NCBI GenBank assembly: GCA_036186865.1
Contig: AP025065.1
Span: 10,489,106 to 10,553,105 of the forward strand
DNA length: 64,000 nt
Direction: 5' to 3'
DNA from: Eustoma russellianum
Lineage: Eukaryota; Streptophyta; Magnoliopsida; Gentianales; Gentianaceae
Under the pieces are notes generated by a model, which saw only the letters and a list, made by a program, of their open reading frames with translations, ran no database searches and had not been told where the DNA came from. Below, piece after piece: positions 32,509-44,385 of this stretch; the stretch's first letter is position 1, and the number at the start of each line of letters is the position of its first letter. The position numbers and the translations under genes are program-made.

Positions 32509-33916
32509 TTTCCTGGAGTTCGAGTTCATGAAAGGCAAGCAGGTCCGTAAAATAAATGGATAAAAATAAATAGTTGATTCCGGTTTAAAACGGTAATTAA
32601 CAAGAAAGCTCACCATCGGCACACACCTCCCTTAACCGGGCTTTTAAGTTTTACCTTAATCTGGGGAAGAAGGAACGGGGATTGTTCAAGTGTTCTTCAG
32701 AAAAGACAAATTAGTCTATATTAGACAAAATTTTGTCTAATATTTATTAAGTTGTGCATTCTTCTGAAGAGTTACTCTGAATCTAATAACTGTGGGATTT
32801 TCTTCCATTCCTGTCAGCCAGCTGAAAGAATTGAATGGGAGAATTAGCCAAGAACGTTAATATCAGGTCCCTGTTTTCTACAGGAGTAAATGACTGAAAA
32901 GATCAGCAAAAGAGCGGGATGAGATCCCCTCACCCCTAATCCCAACCCCCCTTCCCACCGCCCGCCACGTAGCAGCAGGTGAGTAGTGAGGCTAGATGAG
33001 GATATGGAGAGGAAGAGATGTATGAAGGGGGTGGCTGTCATGTGACGAGCGGTGGGAAGGGGGTGAGATTTGGGGGGTGAGATCACATCCCCAAAAGAGC
33101 AATGCAGAAGGCAATCTTTGAGACAGGTGGCATGTTCTTTTGTTCTTTTAGCAAATTCCCATTTTGGTATGTTCTTTTGCTTGGAATGCAGAGGTTGAAT
33201 TTCGAATCACATAGTCATCAGTGTGGGTTAGTCTACTGTCTCACAAGTCACACATGAAGTATTTAACAATCTACAAGCCTTATCTCACACACTTAAAGGG
33301 AAGTCTTGAAGAAACTGCCAAAGACATCAATTAATAGGCATAATGAAATTGTACAATAATATTTTTCTAAGGCAATAAAATAATAGATCCTTTATCCCAG
33401 TTTCCTGAAAGAATACAACACAAATGAATAAATTTCCAGATGCATTTCTAGTTTGCACTTTGCACTCTTTAGGCAAAATTTAAATGAGAAACAGGGNNNN
33501 NNNNNNGGGGGGGGGGGGGGGGTTTCAGCTTGCTTGAAACTGGATATCCCAGAAGAAACTAGCTCAGCATGATCTATCACAAATATGGATTCAACTACTG
33601 TCCTCAGGAATAGATGACTGCAGGTCCAGGTGATAAGGTCGTAATGTTACAGTCATGTCCCTGGAAAGCGGCTCAATCCGATGAAGTGGACTGCATGCAG
33701 CAGAACCAGTTTTTCTGCAAGTCGAAGTGTAAATGAATAAGACAACATAATTCGTATTGCTGAACTCCAATGAAGGAAAAAAGATAGAGCTCGTGATATT
33801 CAGACTTAGGTCTACTTCATTTATTAGGGTCATATTGTCGTTTCTAGGAAAAGATCATAGCTTATGTCTAGGTGATCTAGTTAATCCTGCGTTCCCGAGG
33901 CGGATCTGAAGCCTCG
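32509..33916 (-). other. G1 leader
   Basis: About 1.4 kb between the PBS and the gag ATG. No conserved frame was seen. It contains the sequencing gap at 33497-33506 and G-rich runs around it. Confidence 0.7.
33497..33506. other. Assembly gap (10 N)
   Basis: Ten N flanked by GGG on the left and 16 G on the right, so the gap sits in a G homopolymer whose true length is unknown. Confidence 0.98.
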
Positions 33917-33928
33917 GCTCTCATACCA
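33917..33928 (-). other. G1 primer binding site
   Basis: Minus strand TGGTATGAGAGC, two bases after the 5' LTR end. It matches the initiator-Met site TGGTATCAGAGC with one change. Confidence 0.85.
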
Positions 33929-33930
33929 CC

Positions 33931-36211
33931 TGTAGCGTCCCTCTCCGAACCTTAGCATCGGGAACAGTGCACCCGCCGTATCTCACTAAGGAGAATACAA
34001 AGCGTCGAATCAATTTCCAACATGTCCAAAAAGACGTAGAAATTTTTCGCGGAAACGTAATACCATATCGTTAATTCACATGAACAAAAGATAATCCTCC
34101 ATGGAAACAATAAATATGTCACGACAATAAAGTCAACACGCTAGCATCTAGTGACTATCACACTTAACAAGGTAGTGACTGATGAAATCCCAATAAAATA
34201 ATGACAAATGACCACACGGTCTCCTCATGTCCTAGATGCGGCCATCGTCCGCCCACTCCACTGTGTCAGCCCCGTCCTCAACAAAGACATAGTCGAAAGC
34301 CTCCTCCTGCTCATATGGAGGGGAGAGGGGAAGTAGGGGTGAGTGACTGAGAAATCACTCAGTAGGCACCTGCCTCCAAGTAGTACAAGACAAACATACA
34401 ATAATGATATAGCACATAGCACATAGGACATGGTATCACATAAGCATATGAGTGCGGAAAAGTAATTCACTCCAGATAAAGAATGCGCAACGTCGTGATG
34501 CATGTCCTATTATGCATGTCACACTCAACTAAGTCATGTCACACAAAATGCCGATATCTCTGCCATGCAATGCATGAACCCGGGTCCTAACTGAGTGGCT
34601 GTGGGTCGTACCCACCCACAGTCACCATCCTGAGTGTACTTGGCCCCGCCACCGTACACCATCCTGAGCGCCCGTGACCCGTACGTCACGACCCACCATC
34701 ATGCAATGCACGTGCCATGAATGCAATCAACACAATCACCTGAGGCCCCTGGCCCATCCTCACCATCCTCCGGCACTCAAATCTAGGTTCATTTATTATC
34801 CAAGCAATGATTTAATGTTGATTAACACTAAAACTATTTTCCCATGGCTGGTATACATTTATCGTGCATTTTCTATATTTTTTCTCATTTTTCCTAATTT
34901 ATTTCTATTTATTACATAATTATCCAAATTAAATAAATTATCACAATTACTAAAATTTAATGAAAATAATTTTATTTCAGCATTTTATAATTTTTGAAAT
35001 TTATTTATAATTTTCTGATATTTATTTATATTTTTCCTATAATTTTTACTATTTTTAATTAATTAACAATTATGTAATAATAAAATAAAAAATCAGAAAA
35101 CCAAACAAAAACTCCTTTCAAAATTGGGCTGGCCTTTCGCCAGCCTTGGTCTGCTCCCTTGGCAGGCCCAGAATCGCCCAGCGATCCGGCCTGCTGCTAT
35201 AAATTTTTTTTAAATTAATCGAGTTATTGGGCCGGCTGATGACTGGCCCGGGTCCGCTGGCCATCCGGCCCAACCCGTACTAGCCTTCCCTTTTTTTTAT
35301 TTACTTAACAATTGGGCCAAGCCCTTCTAAGCATAGCTGGCCCGTTAAGGCCAGCCCTCTTCCAGCTTCAGGACTTTCGACCCTTTTCCAGCTTCAGGGC
35401 CTTCGGCCCTTTTATCTAATTTTTTTTATAAATTGCAAATTTTCAGGCCTGCCATGCCAGAGGCGCGTGCGGCCATGCGCGGCCGCCTCCGGCGGTGTGT
35501 GCGGCGCACAGGCGGCCTCCGACGACCGTTTTTCGACCCCGATCTATATTTTTGCCTATTTCCAGTCTAAAGGAACCTATACTAAGGCCAAAACAAAATG
35601 AAGAACCTCTAATCCTGCAAGAGTTTTACTATTTTGATTATCAAATTTTTCCCTAAAATCAAACGAAAGCACAAATATACGCGCAACATCACGCAAGATC
35701 ACATAGTCTTCAAAAAAACCTCATGCTTTTCACAGATTAACTTCAAGCTATCGATTTTAACAATTAAAACAACAAAAACACATAATTATCACTAAGGCAT
35801 GCTTGGATTATACCAGTTTGGAAGGAGAAAAGGGAACCTACCTGGATTTCAGACAACACTTCGCGATTGACTTCTCTTCCCTCTCTCTCCTCTCCTTCTT
35901 CTCCTTTTCCTCTTCTCTCTTTTCTTACAGCCTTTTCTTTCTGCGTCGCCTCCCCTTCCCTTTGCTTTTCTCTATTGTTTTTCTATTGTTTATATATTTT
36001 TTTTCCTTTTGGTTTTTGTTTCCCGTTGCCCCCTTATCCCCCTTTTTATGTTTCAATCAGCGACAATTAGGGGGGGACGGTTACAACCCCCCCTTTTTCA
36101 CACGTTCTTTTTTTTAAAATTCATTTATTTATTTTATTTTATCTTTATTTTCTACCTATTTAATTATTATTATATTTCTTTTCTTTTCTTTTCCCTTTTT
36201 TGGCTATAACA
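33931..36211 (-). repeat. G1 5' LTR, intact
   Basis: 2281 bp from TGTTATAGCC (36211, minus) to GACGCTACA (33931). It contains the dyads TGAGTGA/TCACTCA at 34340-34361 and CTGTGGGT/ACCCACAG at 34609-34631. Confidence 0.93.
35988..35996 (-). promoter_or_regulatory. Putative TATA box of G1 5' LTR
   Basis: TATATAAAC on the minus strand, about 215 bp from the LTR start, giving a short U3 and about 2 kb of R-U5. Confidence 0.45.
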
Positions 36212-36216
36212 GGGGG
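36212..36216. repeat. Target site duplication of G1 (GGGGG), right copy
   Basis: Directly after ATAACA of the right LTR, identical to 8079-8083. Confidence 0.88.
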
Positions 36217-37291
36217 CCTTCCTATTTAAACATGTGCAAGATGAACCAAGAGAATTTATACATTGGGTTCACCTTATTGAACCTACAACATGATTTATAA
36301 TAATTTTCAGAACCATTGTAAAATATCATTAAGATATAATGTGTTCTTTATTTTGCTTTTTAAATGTTTATGTTGTATTAGTTTAGGCCCATCTCGGATT
36401 GTTAGTTTCTGCAGGACCAGTTTTGGAAGAATTGACGTATCTCTCCAACCACAAGGCTAAATTAGAAGTTGCAAGATGCACTGGAAAGCTAAGATAAAGA
36501 TATACAACTTTCATGTGTTGTACTTTTCCAAAATCAGTCGTCTTGATTGCCAAAAGGAGCATGCAATTGGAAGTCCTGTTTCTACCGAATTCTGTGACAT
36601 ACCTTCAGTAATTTGGATGTATCTTCTCAATGGTTGGGCCAAATACAATGAACTTTATATGATTATTTTCTACACTCAATGGGCTACAATTTGCTATGAA
36701 AGAGCAAGGCCTAGTTTGGATTCAAAGATGTTCAAAAATCAGTCACAATCCAGAAAAGATTTCAAGTTGGAGGCAAATCCTTAAAAGTCTTCCATGAATA
36801 GTACTTGAGGGACCTACTTTGAAAATCATCATTCAAGACTTGCAAGACTAGTTTTTATGGAGCCTACATGAATATTTTTTTAGAAGTGTGTAGTCTTTTC
36901 AATCATCATTTCAATTTGTAAGATAATTTGTGGTCTTGTGATATTTTTGCCTATAAAAGGCACATAAAAGAAGCCTTGTAATCTCACACCTTCAATGAAA
37001 ATTTCTTCTTCTTCAATAGTAATTCTTGTGTATTTTCTTGGTTCATATTCAAAATCAAGGCTATAATCTTTTAAGGCTTGAACATCCTTATGAGAGTTGT
37101 CAAATTCTAGGGAGGGAAACATCTAAGAGGAAGGTATCTTGCTGGGTTATGTAGAACTCATTCGAGGACTTGTGTTCAAAGGGTTTTCTTCAACTTATTT
37201 GGAAGGAAGGTGAAGCTATCTTCATTGTGCCTAAACCATATTTGGAGGAGAAGTTTTAGAGTTAAATAAAGGTCCATTCTTGTACGTATCA
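36217..37291 (+). repeat. G2 5' LTR, second part
   Basis: Continues 7962-8083 after removal of G1. It ends TGTACGTATCA, with the PBS three bases later. A strong TATA box and downstream U5 are visible. Confidence 0.82.
36952..36960 (+). promoter_or_regulatory. TATA box of G2 LTR
   Basis: TATAAAAGG in the context GCCTATAAAAGGCAC, about 340 bp before the LTR end. A good match to plant consensus. Confidence 0.65.
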
Positions 37292-37294
37292 AAG

Positions 37295-37306
37295 TGGTAT
37301 CAGAGC
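37295..37306 (+). other. G2 primer binding site
   Basis: TGGTATCAGAGC, a perfect initiator-Met type site three bases after the LTR end. Confidence 0.92.
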
Positions 37307-38837
37307 GAAGGTTTTTCTTTAACTCAACTTATCATTTACTTTGTGTCAATTTTTCTTTTCTTTTGTTTTTCTCTTCATCTACCATTCAACCATCTTCTTA
37401 GAAGGTTGAATTCTATTTGGTTTAGTGTCTTCTTCTTGTTTTGAACTATATAATTCAGAAACAAAAAGAAACCAAAACCAAAATAGTTTATCTGTGTGTT
37501 TTCTAGTTCATTTTTTGTCTATTCAAAAAAAAGTTGATATTCACTTATTTTTCTGTTACATCTTATTTTCTTCGCTGTCCATCATTCAAAAAAAAATTCA
37601 TTTTGTTGTTCATCAAGTTTTTTTTTTGTTTTTTCCTGTTCAGAAAGCAAAAAAAACTTAAACAAATCGATATAAAAGCTTACCTTATCATTTGGTTGAT
37701 ATAAGGTTGGATTGGACTCTGGAAAATTACCATAACACTGGACATACATGAAATTGGAAAGTTTGGATTGGACTCTGGAAAATTACCGTAACGCTAGACC
37801 TATATGAAATTGGAAAGGACTAAGACAAACATCTCATAAAACACTTAAAGATTATTTCTTTGTAATGATTTATGGTTTGTTTATTTCATTAGGTTGAATT
37901 TCAATTTCTTTGTGTTTAGACACTTTCTTGGACTTTAAGTTCCTTATTTAGAAGCTTTTCAGCATTACTTATATTCAGTCCGTTGCTTATATGTCTACGT
38001 TGGTCTTTCCTATATGCTTGTTGTTATCAAAGCTCTTAATTTGTTTTAGACTTTGTGTTTGTTTAATTGTACCGTGTGGTGAGTTTAGTTGCATTTTGTT
38101 GTGTTCAATATATGATTTGGCAGTCTCGACAAGAAAGAAAATCAATTTGTTCATCTTGAACAACTTGACAACCTACTACACACAAAGCAAACACATAAAG
38201 CCTTACCAACCAATTTTACCAAAATATATACAACTTGTTTAGCTTTGAACAAAGAAAAAGAAAAAGAAATAAAGAGAAGCTTATTTCAAAGACAAGTTTG
38301 CATAAAACAATTGAAAGTGCAAAGAGCAAAAGAACTGGTCTTGTTTCCTTCATAAATCCGAAGTACCCATTTGTTTTCAATTTTAAACACTTGAGTGCTT
38401 CTAGTTTATTCATACTTGCATCTAACTTGCATAAAGCCTAAGATTAAGTTAAGGATTGCCCATGGAAATCCCTTAGCATTTTCTTTGGCTCAGCCTATTA
38501 CATCAAATTTGTTTTGATTCTCTTTGAATCTTAGTACAGTCCAAGTTTGTTGTTTACAACATTGGAATTGTGAGTGAATTAGTGGGAGACTTGTGAAGAA
38601 AGTTTACCTTACATGATTGAAGTTATCGGAATTGATACTCACTTGGCAAGTTTTCTTTGAATTGTTTTAGCCTCAGATTTTTCAAGGAGACACAAGACTG
38701 TGTGAACTACAAAGAGAGAGAGAGAGAGAGGAACAAACACTTGTTTTTTGTTTTCCACTGGCATAATCAAGTTTCTTTTGTCTTTGCGTTAGTTTTTCTT
38801 TCTCTTTTTTTCTTATTCAATTTCAGGTAATTGTACC
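37307..38837 (+). other. G2 leader
   Basis: 1.53 kb of T-rich non-coding sequence. It ends in a pyrimidine-rich acceptor-like ATTCAATTTCAG (to 38826), 11 bases before the gag ATG. AAG|GTATCT in U5 (GT at 37134) is a donor candidate. A short GA repeat lies near 38717-38731. Confidence 0.6.
37707..37818 (+). repeat. 56-bp tandem duplication in G2 leader
   Basis: Two units, 37707-37762 and 37763-37818, share TTGGATTGGACTCTGG and continue with a few differences. Confidence 0.85.
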
Positions 38838-39263
38838 ATGGATAAGACGCCTGAAAGTACCATGACCCATAACAAAGAAGAAGAAAGATTGCCCATAAAC
38901 GTGGAAGATTTAGCACAACTAATGCAAAAGATGTTGTCGGAAATGAATTTGATGAGTAGCCGTGTAGGGGGCCTGGAAAAACAGTCACAATCTCATCTAG
39001 AAAATCCTTTACATGAAGGACAAACATCACATGTACCAGAACATACGCTTGAAATCCATGTGTCTTTTGCTCTGAAAAGAGGAAGAGGGCTTAATAGGGA
39101 TTTCATACCTATGAGGACCTTTGATGAATGAGAAGAAGACCCAAACCAAAGGTTTGATGTCTATAAGATTGAGGAAGAGCCCAACCAGTTCCGAAACTAT
39201 GGGAATCAAAAAAATAACCCACAAGCAGATGAATTCATGAAAACAAAAGTGAACATCCCACAT
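38838..39263 (+). pseudogene. G2 gag, N-terminal part
   Basis: The ATG at 38838 opens a frame with Met/Glu-rich sequence predicted to be helical (about residues 20-50). TGA at 39129-39131 interrupts it. The frame then continues to K-V-N-I-P, the family K-V-x-I-P-x-F-H motif, at the S3 insertion. One base is missing at the join with 58519. Confidence 0.8.
39259..39263. repeat. Target site duplication of S3 (CCACA), left copy
   Basis: CCACA directly before TGTTGAG of the S3 5' LTR; the exact repeat is at 58514-58518. Confidence 0.92.
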
Positions 39264-41890
39264 GTTGAGAAAAAGTGTTTGAATGATTTACAAATGCATG
39301 ATTTAAATAGTACGAGTTTATGAAATGCATGAAAAAATTATTATTTGACACGTTTTATGTGATATACATGCCTCATATGTTTATATATATTGTTGCCATA
39401 CTAACAAGCCATGAAGCGTTAAAGCTTACATCATATGGAAAACATTTGTTGTCCTTGAACTATTTTCATGTGCCACAATTAATGAACTAAACTAGTTCAT
39501 TAAGTAAAGTACTTAAGTTAATGAACTAACTAGTTTATTAAATGGAGACATATTTGGTGGAAGATACATAGCAACAAATTTGAAAATGGAAAGTCTCCTC
39601 TCCATTTAGTCTTACACGCCATATATATACATATATTATATATATTCATATTTTTTTAAAACGCACAATACACATATATTTCGACGTACTACCGACACGT
39701 TACATATATCACAAACGTACGTCAACCTCACGCCACTATATACACATCATATTTATGAGTACATTCAGGTCTTATATCATATGATATAAGTAATGGTGAT
39801 GACAAAATTATAACGACATGTTACAAGGTCATAAACCGAAAATTGTCGTATCGGTGATCACCGAAACTTCACCGACGTGTCACGTACTTGCCATATAAAG
39901 ATGGACAGCCCATATAATTCAAAAATAGCCAAAACTTTTGTGGCTCACATGTTGAATTCATCTATTAAATCATTCCATGTTGGCACACACAAATCACCCA
40001 CAATTTAGACCAAATTGTGGAGATTTCAAATTCAAATTTGTAAAGCATATGAGGCGCCTATACCATCAGCATTATAGATGAATATACACTTTATTGTATG
40101 ATTATTATGTGTGACATAACATATATGACATGTTAAAGAAGTTTGAATTTAATTGGAGAAAAATCGCATAATCGACGAAAGTCGAAAATTTGGTTTTCTA
40201 CGAACACAAAACATGGAACGTTTTTTGGCATGAGATGTAACATGTATCTAGACACTTTTTACACATTCAAGACATGTTAAAGTGTTCTAGAAAATTCAAA
40301 TTATGGCTAATTGCAATTTACCATATATGTGTAAATATTGTGCACTATTTGACAAAGCTTACTAAAGTGAAATTTCAGCTCATGCCTAGCCATATCACAC
40401 GCCTATTTCACCTTCAATGGAGCCTAGGTGGAGCTTAGTTGGCATCTTAATTGGTGGAGAATATGCCACATAAGGTTAGTGACATAAAAGAGGACACTAC
40501 ATATGGAAGGAATTCAAAACTACAACACATGCTGAAAATTTTTCAGCACATATCATAGTGGTCGACTTTTTGGTCCTTAATGCACCCTAATTTGCTTCCC
40601 AAAATTGAAAGGATTGAATGGCGATTGTTTGGTAATATTTTGAGTACTTTTTGACACATGTTTTATGAGTCTTTTTCAGATTTTTACAGCTCATTAAAGG
40701 ATGCCAAGTTGGACCAATCATCAAGTGACAAGTAAGCAAGGTCAAGTCATCCTTCCAATCATAGCGTGTCAAGTAATCAAGATGGTGTCATTTTACACAA
40801 GGCAATCTTCCAATGAAATTAAAGAGAATTCTCAAGAATGGAAGATGCCCTAGGGGGCCGCCAAGCTTGCATAAAAAGAAGAGAAGTAGTGCAAACAAAG
40901 CTAAGACAACTCTCACATTTCTCTCAAGTGCAAAAGGATCTACTACTCTCTTCTTCTGCCTTTCTTTCTTCTTCTTCCTCTCTCAAGCCTATTGTTCATA
41001 TATTATAAATATTATATAGGCCTTGAATATACCACCCACACTCATTCATTGTTGTAAAAGGTTGATCAAGGTGTGATCAAACCTTCATTCAATCGGTGGT
41101 GGTGTCCGTGATTCGTTTGCTCAATTGTATTGTTTGTAAAAGGGTGGAGTTAGTGTGTAACTCTAGTCACCCTTGTGGTAAGGTATTTTTGGTGTTTAGT
41201 GATAGCCGAGGAAGGTGTCCTCGAAGACTGGAGTAGGTTGTGTTAACCGAACCAGTATAAAATTTCCAGTGTTCTTACTTTTCAGTATTTTACTTTCAGT
41301 TTTCAGTTTTTGAATCATTTTTATTAAAACCAAAAAAAATACCAAACAATTTTCAAAAATCACAAAATTTTCCAGAAACATAGCCACACGTCCTAGATTT
41401 TATTTGGCACAAGTTTCACCTTATTTGGATAAGTATAAGTCAGTCAAGCGTTAATAGTTCTGAGACTAATACAATCTGATTTTCAGACTTACAAAGGTTG
41501 AGAACATCAACATATTTGACATACTTACCAAAGGAATTTTGAAAAAAATGTTTCAAACCTTTAAAGTACATATCCTAAGGGTAATTCCATAAAATTTTCA
41601 GATCATTTAGAGTTGTAAATTAATAGGAATAAATTCTTCATTTTGAGGAACAGTTCCTGACAGATTTACACAATCTCAGTAAAAACGTTTTTTAACATCT
41701 GAAAGTACTTTGTCACCAAATTACACAATTTTTAGATGTCTAGAACCTAGTCATTAAATTAATCCAAAACAGGGTCGGAAAACAGAAATTGTTTTCAGAT
41801 GTGAGGTTTTTGGTTGAAAAGTTTTTAAAAACCAAATTTTCCACACCCACTATTCAACCCCTCTTCTAGTGGTGCTATAAAGGTCCTACA
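39264..41890 (+). repeat. S3 5' LTR
   Basis: 2627 bp, from TGTTGAGAAAAAG to AGGTCCTACA. It shares with S1/S2 LTRs the palindrome CTTATATCATATGATATAAG, an ACATGCTGAAAA/TTTTTCAGC dyad near 40525 and the region CCGAACCAGTATAAAAT. Confidence 0.92.
40870..40878 (+). promoter_or_regulatory. Putative TATA box of S3 5' LTR
   Basis: CATAAAAAG, in the same relative position as CTATAAGGAG in S2, about 1 kb before the LTR end. Confidence 0.45.
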
Positions 41891-41892
41891 AG

Positions 41893-41904
41893 TGATATCA
41901 AAGT
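41893..41904 (+). other. S3 primer binding site, decayed
   Basis: TGATATCAAAGT against TGGTATCAGAGC: two G-to-A and one C-to-T change at the S1/S2 site. Confidence 0.85.
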
Positions 41905-41947
41905 GCAGGAACACTCATGACAAGGAGATCCAACGATCTTTGTGAGA

Positions 41948-43877
41948 TGGCATCCACTAGTTATAAAACTGAGCAAGAAGGAATGTCAACCGTAAGGCCT
42001 CCTCTTTTCGGTGGTGAGTCTTTTATACAATGGAAACTTAAAATGAAACTTTTCTTTATGGCTATTGACATAGACTTATGATCTATCATAGAAGACGGTC
42101 CTTTTATTCCGTCTAAAATAACTACGATTGATGGCGTTACGTTATAAGTAGTAAAAACTAAGCAAGAGTATACCGTAGACAATAAAAAGAGATTAAGTAT
42201 GAATGCCAAGGCCATGCAACTTCTTTTAAATGGTCTAAGTAAAAGTGAATCAAGTTATGTGTCTAATTGCTCTAGTTCCCAAGAGATGTGGAGAATTCTT
42301 GAAATAAAACATGAAGGGACTAGTCAAGTTAAAGAGTCTAAAATAAATATGCTTATATCTACTCTTGAGTCTTTCAAGTTATTACCAAACAAATCTATTG
42401 TTGATATGAACTTATGCTTGACTAACCTACAATTCTCTTGAGTCTCTTGGAAAAGCTTTTTCTACACAGGAAAATGTTCAAAAGGTGCTAAGAAGTCCCC
42501 CATCCGAATAGGACCCCAAAGTCATAGCGAATTGAGGAAAGTAAAGAAACGAGATCATAAAAATGGAGGAACTAATCAGATCTTTAAAGGTATACAAAAA
42601 CAAACTTACTCTAAGAAATTCTGAATCTACTTCTAAACAAGATAAGGTTATAGCGTTTAAATCAAATGAATACGTCTCTGCTTCTTATGATCACATAGAT
42701 GATAGTGACACAGATTCCGATGATGAAGATCTAATCACATTGGCTAAAAGATTAAGAAAGATCATGAGAAAATCGATTAAAAACAAACCCAAACCTACTT
42801 CATCTAAGAAGCATAGAAATAAAAACAATGAGGACATAAAGTTCTATGAATGTGGGAAACCTAGATATTTGTCATATGACTGCTCGAACAAGGACAAACA
42901 AACAAATAAAAACCGTGACAAGGACTGGAATAAAACTAGACTCGTCTCAGAACCTAAACAAAGGAGAAGAGCCTACAAAGCCTCCACATGGAGTGACTCA
43001 TCCGATTCTGAGATTGAAGGAACCGAAGAAGAAATGACACAAGTATGCTTTACATCCAAGGCTTCGAATGAGGTATCTTCTGACTCTGATTCAGATTCCG
43101 AGCCTTATGATGATGATTTATTTTGTCAATATCTTGAGTTGCATAAGTTTTCTAAGGCTCTTGCAAAAGAAAAGAAACGTTTAATTGAAGACAAGAAATT
43201 GTTAGAATCTTCTAACTCGAATCTTGTATCTAAATTAAACGATTCAAAAGAAGAGTCGTCTTGCATAAATTCATTAAAGTCTGAAATTTCATCTTTGACA
43301 ACGGAGAATAATGAAATGAAATCCGAAATTTCAAATTTGAAATCAAGAAATACGGATTTAGAAAAATGGTGAAATAGTTTGATACGGGCACAAACATGCT
43401 AGATTACATCATCTCCTCACAAAAGCATGAAAGCGACAAAACTGATTAGGATGCGTTGAGAAAAACGAAACACAAAATAAATCAAGTAAATTCATTCTAT
43501 CTTCATCTAAGAAAACACATATAAATGTAGCACCTAAAAGGACGCCTAGAACACCCCCTACTTCATCTTATCATCCTTCTTCTTCATATCATACAAGATA
43601 TAATTATGTGCCATATAAATATGAAAAGAAACCATTGAAGCATACACGACATTCATATAACATAATTGCATCTAGATCACGCACCATGCATACTAATAAA
43701 AAGGCATATCAAAAACGAAAATCATACCATGTGAATGATGGCATTCTCGGCTAAAGGCCAAATGGATTTGAACCGAACATCTATCACATTGCTTCTTCAT
43801 CTCTTTTCTTACCTTTTGGAAGACCTAGGAAGGTCACCCAATTTTGGCTACCAAAAGGTACATTTGCAAAGGGTTGA
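41948..43877 (+). pseudogene. S3 gag
   Basis: Clearly homologous to S2 gag from the start ATG to the C-terminal L-P-K-G-T-F-A-K-G. TGA at 42079-42081 replaces a Trp codon, TAA at 42144-42146 replaces a Glu codon, and frameshifts follow near 42430 and 43370. The zinc knuckle is destroyed: first Cys is Phe and Gly-His is Arg-Tyr. The coiled coil is still recognisable (about 43130-43370). It ends with TGA at 43875-43877, the same position as in S1 and S2. Confidence 0.88.
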
Positions 43878-44161
43878 ATAAATAACTCTTAAGAACGCAC
43901 TTGAAATGCATGATTTTTGTTTGATATGCTATAAACTGCTATTTCTTTCTTACATGTACTTTTGATATTATTTAAAAAATAAATAGAGAGAGAGATGCAT
44001 GATTTAAGGGAAAGAGAGAGCATGATTGCATAATTTTAGGGGGAGACAACAATAATATAAAATTCAAAATTCAAAATTCGAATTTGAGCATATTTGGAGG
44101 GGAACAATTATATTTTAATCATGAACAATTGTTATTTTATAAATCATCAAAAGGGGGAGGT
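43878..44161 (+). other. S3 3' non-coding region with polypurine tracts
   Basis: Directly after gag come GAGAGAGAG, AGGGAAAGAGAGAG, TAGGGGGAGA and GGAGGGG runs. A final AAAAGGGGGAGG abuts the 3' LTR at 44161. All of pol is missing here. Confidence 0.8.
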
Positions 44162-44385
44162 TGTTGAGAAAAAGTGTTTGAATGATTTACAAATGCATGA
44201 TTTAAATAGTACGAGTTTACGAAATGCATGACAAATTATTTGGAGGGAGAGCAATTATATTTAAATCATAAACAAATGTTATTTTGTAAATCATCAAAAG
44301 AGGGAGATTTTTGAAAAAGTGTTTGAATGATTTACAAATGCATGATTTAAATAGTACGAGTTTACGAAATGCATGACAAAATTAT
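44091..44385 (+). repeat. About 148-bp tandem duplication of the S3 polypurine-tract/LTR junction
   Basis: The block holding TTTGGAGGG, CATCAAAAGGGGGAGG and the first 75 bp of the LTR (44091 to about 44237) is repeated with changes to about 44385. The 5' LTR has only one LTR start. Confidence 0.82.

Larger units (their letters stand above)
8084..36211 (-). mobile_element. G1: Ty3/Gypsy chromovirus (Tekay-like), with S1 and T3 nested in its left LTR
   Basis: The right LTR is intact (33931-36211, 2281 bp). The left LTR is in three pieces: 8084-9170, 19408-20307 and 27509-27875. Between them lie gag, protease, RT, RNase H, integrase and a C-terminal chromodomain-like region on the minus strand. 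The Gypsy gene order and the C-terminal block after integrase fit chromoviruses, most like the Tekay group. TSD is GGGGG. The coding region has several stops and one-base frameshifts, plus three short GT-AG insertions described separately. This copy is dead. Confidence 0.92.

Noticed and set aside
33392..33580. Frame across the assembly gap
   Set aside because: It contains undefined residues from the N run and has no support.
36476..36784. 102-aa frame as a possible host gene
   Set aside because: It lies within the U3 of the G2 LTR and has no recognisable domain.
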